Assembly (NCBI GenBank): GCA_023055355.1
Contig: JALJCS010000016.1
Coordinates: 124,001-188,000, forward strand
Source of the DNA: Agelaius tricolor
Taxonomy: Eukaryota; Chordata; Aves; Passeriformes; Icteridae
Reading direction: 5' to 3'
DNA length: 64,000 nt
Below are positions 60,850 to 64,000 of this stretch, in pieces (within the stretch, counting starts at the first letter, position 1; every line of letters starts with the position of its first letter). Both the position numbers and the translations under genes were made by a program. Below the pieces are notes generated by a model. That model did not search any database, was not told the origin of the DNA, and saw only the letters and a list, made by a program, of their open reading frames with translations.

Positions 60850-63524
60850 CAACCTAGTCAATCGCACAAAATGCACCACGAAATACTGCAATTAAGTTAT
60901 TTCATTACAAGCTGGGACCGTGCAGTTTGTCTGCACCTTTTTCTAGAGAAATGTTGAAATCAGTGCTTGACTTTACTGAGCAGGAGAAGTTGTGCAGAGA
61001 AAACATGCACAATTATGGTGGAAAGTGTGGCATTATAATTTCTTTGCACTGTTCAGTAAGGCTGCAGGCAACCTACATGGACAGTTTAGTCTGCAAAAAA
61101 TGTCAGTAATGTTCGATTTTTTAGACTTGTACTTTGCCTGACCATTTCAGCTATATTATTTTGACTTTAGTTATGTGGAAAGATGAAACAAAGAGGTACA
61201 GATTCTCGCCAGTTTGTATTCAATATTTAATTGATTAAAAATCACCTTGGAGTCAAAGAAGCACTGCCATAAAAGTACGAATTAGTACTTTTCAATGCCT
61301 GATAAACATGTCTTTTAACTCCAAAGCTGAGTCACTTGACACAATGACTATACCTGATAATTTCATCGGCCCTTATATCCTGGCCTTGATCAGAGCTTTG
61401 TTCCAAATTGCACAGGAGATGGTATCTTGCCACACTTTCTGTAAGACAAAAACGGGAGGAATAGGAGTAGTACTCTGATTACCCATGGGATTAAACAGAA
61501 GCAAAAATGTGGTTTGGTCAAACTGAAAGGCTTAGCCCTCTGTTTCTCTATCTTACAACACATTCTGGAAGTGTCAGTATAAACAACCATAAGACTACAT
61601 CTATACATAAAAGCATTATCAGTGCTGGTTTCTTCTGCTCCACGTAGGGATGGCTGTGTTCACCACAGGAGAGATCAAGACCTGAACAAAGTCCCTTTAG
61701 GTAGTCACTCAATTTTTCTCTGCTTCTTGGAAATGTCACGGCCAAAATGATACTATATTTCACCACCGTTAAAGGCATTTTCCTCACTTGGGTACTGTCA
61801 CAGGTCTCTGATTCCCGGAAGTATTTTTATTCACTTGGAAATTTTTAGCTGGCAAGCACAGGAAGTAATCATTCCAGGCTGAAGGACTGAGGAATTGAAA
61901 TAGTGTAGATTGTCCTTCTCACAGTATTATGAAAATCCTTTTTGCACTATTTTGATCCTACTTTCTATATCTCCTTTTATAAAGGTCATTTACCTGTGTC
62001 TCGTTGTCCTTCAGTTTGAAGTAATCCTTTAGTCTGCTTTTGCCACTCTCCTTCTGTGGTGTTTGTCAGGACCTCTAATATCTGCATTCAGCACAGTCAG
62101 CTTTTGATTTTCATGGCGGTGCCAGCTATTGCTGCAGTGCATGAAAGCAGAAGCTTACACCATAATTTCTATACAGGTCTATTATATGGTTCTGGAGTGT
62201 GAATTTACAGGGGAAAGGAGGAACTCAGTAAATTGGAAATACCCAATTTCACTGTCTCGTGCAGTGCACACACACTTAGGACACAAGCCTTTTCTACTGC
62301 AATTCTACCATGACTACAGATATCTCTGATTCACATTAGAAAGCAACAGAAATACCATCATTCTATTAATTGATGGTACAGTAGAAGAATGCAAATGGAT
62401 CACATCGCCAGAATTAGTGTTTTAATTGTAAAGTCTTCCCCAAATAGTCTCTGTGTTTGGATATTCTTTTTAAGCTTTCACTCCAGTTTGCATGTCTCCT
62501 GTTTCATTTCTCCTTGGCAGAAAGCCAGCTGGAAGAGCATCTCTGCACTGCAGTGAAAAGCTGCAGCTCTGGAAAGCTACCATGTCAAAAACAAGCAGCA
62601 AGTACCAAGACTGAATCACCAGAAAACAGAAGGTACTTCTATTAGCTGGTATGAAAATATCTGAATATTTTTCACCTTCATGTGTTGTTGTCGTGTTTTC
62701 CCTCCATGATCTACAATCCTACTTTCATGATAGAATTCAATGTACTAGCACTAGAATTTATTTTCAGGTTTACTATTTTATTCACTTATTTACCTGTTCA
62801 GTGCAGTCCTCCAAAACTAAATTATTGCTTCCATGCAGATTACAACACACAGAAATGAATGAAACGCTTTTGATAAACTAATGCTCCCTGTTTACAAGAT
62901 TTAGTTCATAAAATTCATAGCCTGTGGTGTCACCATAGTTTAATCTGAAAAAGACCTATTGCATCATCTCCTAATTTATCTAAAACCTTTTGATTTAAGA
63001 TTTTAATTTGAGAAAACTCCATAAGCTAGTAACATCAGCTGTAGCCTGCAGAGATAATTGTTTTATATTTTTCTCCCTTTCTGTGGTTGTTTTTTTTTTT
63101 CCTGACTATGTTTTGTCAGAGTCCTGTGACACTATAGGTTCATATATGATTGCCAAAGTGCCAACTTTCTGAACCTTATGAGGTTTCAACTGCAGTCTTG
63201 GTGGGCACAAAAGAATGAAAGAGGGCAGGATGCTGACTTCTCTGTCCATCAATTTGATAAACTATAGCTCACCTATGGAAATCCTGCGCACTGCAGGGCA
63301 GAACCTGACACTGGTTTAGGAAACACTGCATATTATTGCTGACTGGCGTCATTTAATAATCACTGAGTTGCTTTTCCAGCCAACTACATTGGCACAGGGT
63401 GGTCCTTCCTTTTTTTGTCAGAAAAGATATGGATTTTTCTACCTGAAACTACTTTTTGGTGGCTCTCCCTTCAGCCTGTAGAAGTCTCTTATATTGATTG
63501 GGGTTGCTCAGTTTTTGCACATAA
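60850..63524. other. Intergenic AT-rich DNA to the right of the second CpG island
   Basis: No recognisable coding exon, RNA gene or repeat family. Open frames here (for example 60927-61109 and 62457-62645, plus strand) are short and lack similarity to anything I know. Confidence 0.5.
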
Positions 63525-63775
63525 CATCATAGGATCACCAAGGTTAGAAGAGACCTTCAAGATCACCCAGTCCAACCATCCATCCAGCACTTCCACTGTA
63601 ACTCCTAAACCACACCGTGCAGATACAGATCCAGACACCTCTTGAAGACCACCAGGGTGGTTACTCCACCACTTCCCTGGGCAACCTGTTCCAATGCCTG
63701 GGCACTCTGACAGTGGAAACACTTTTTCTAATATCTAATCCAGATCTTTTATGTCTCAGCTTAAGGCCATCTGCA
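63525..63775 (-). mobile_element. CR1 fragment, minus orientation
   Basis: The plus strand reads AGGATCACCAAGGTTAGAAG, AAGATCACCCAGTCCAACCA and GGGCAACCTGTTCCAATGCC, the reverse complement of a CR1 3' end. The open frames at 63489-63879 are remnants of it. Confidence 0.92.
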
Positions 63776-64000
63776 TTGAACTTCTTTTCAGCAGTGGCTG
63801 GCCAGAACTGTGAGCAACAAGGACTTGTGCCCAAAGATATGGCCTCTCTGGTCACCTCAGATAGTGAGAACTCCTGCATACACCATGGCCTGCCAGTACA
63901 GTCATGGACAGCTCACATCAGCTTTGGACTGGCAGCTAGCAAAGCTCAGATTGTTCTTGTAGCTCATGGGTCTGGAATCTGGGAAATCCCATTATTTATC

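Overview
The window is vertebrate nuclear DNA, most likely from a bird and probably a songbird. Its genes have many small GT-AG exons, its scattered repeats match CR1 LINEs, and its solo LTRs resemble families I recall from passerine genomes. The species call rests on the repeats only. Genes were recognised by comparing translated exons with remembered mammalian proteins; no database search was run. No bacterial-type operon, CRISPR array or mobile gene system is present. It is a gene locus with ordinary intronic and intergenic DNA.

Layout, left to right. (1) 1-11535, minus strand: the 5' end of IQGAP1. Only coding exons 1 and 2 are inside; 1-9594 is intron 2, and the rest of the gene lies beyond the left edge. 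(2) 11536-15105: intergenic DNA with the IQGAP1 CpG island, two CR1 fragments, an AT-rich stretch, and a striking C-rich minisatellite just upstream of the next gene. (3) 15106-27424, plus strand: complete TUBGCP4 (gamma-tubulin complex component 4), 18 coding exons, 666 codons, reading frame intact across every junction. (4) 27425-29492: the tail-to-tail gap. (5) 29493-56302, minus strand: complete TP53BP1 (53BP1), 27 coding exons, about 1888 codons, all phases consistent, with the LC8-binding, oligomerisation, GAR, tandem Tudor, UDR, NLS and BRCT parts visible. Its introns hold CR1 copies, three solo LTRs and an exact 121-bp tandem duplication. (6) 56303-64000: the TP53BP1 CpG-island promoter, another solo LTR, a second CpG island with a 12-bp GC-rich minisatellite at about 60.04-60.68 kb, and a CR1 fragment. 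No gene was recognised there.

The three genes do not form one pathway. TUBGCP4 works in microtubule nucleation, TP53BP1 in DNA double-strand-break repair and p53 signalling, and IQGAP1 is a cytoskeletal and signalling scaffold. TUBGCP4 and TP53BP1 are also convergent neighbours in humans (15q15.3), whereas human IQGAP1 is far away at 15q26.1. The left side of the window is therefore a gene-order difference from human. The points most worth a second look are the minisatellite at the TUBGCP4 promoter, the in-frame upstream ATG of TP53BP1, the LTR insertions with recognisable target duplications, and the exact 121-bp duplication. I found no convincing undescribed system.
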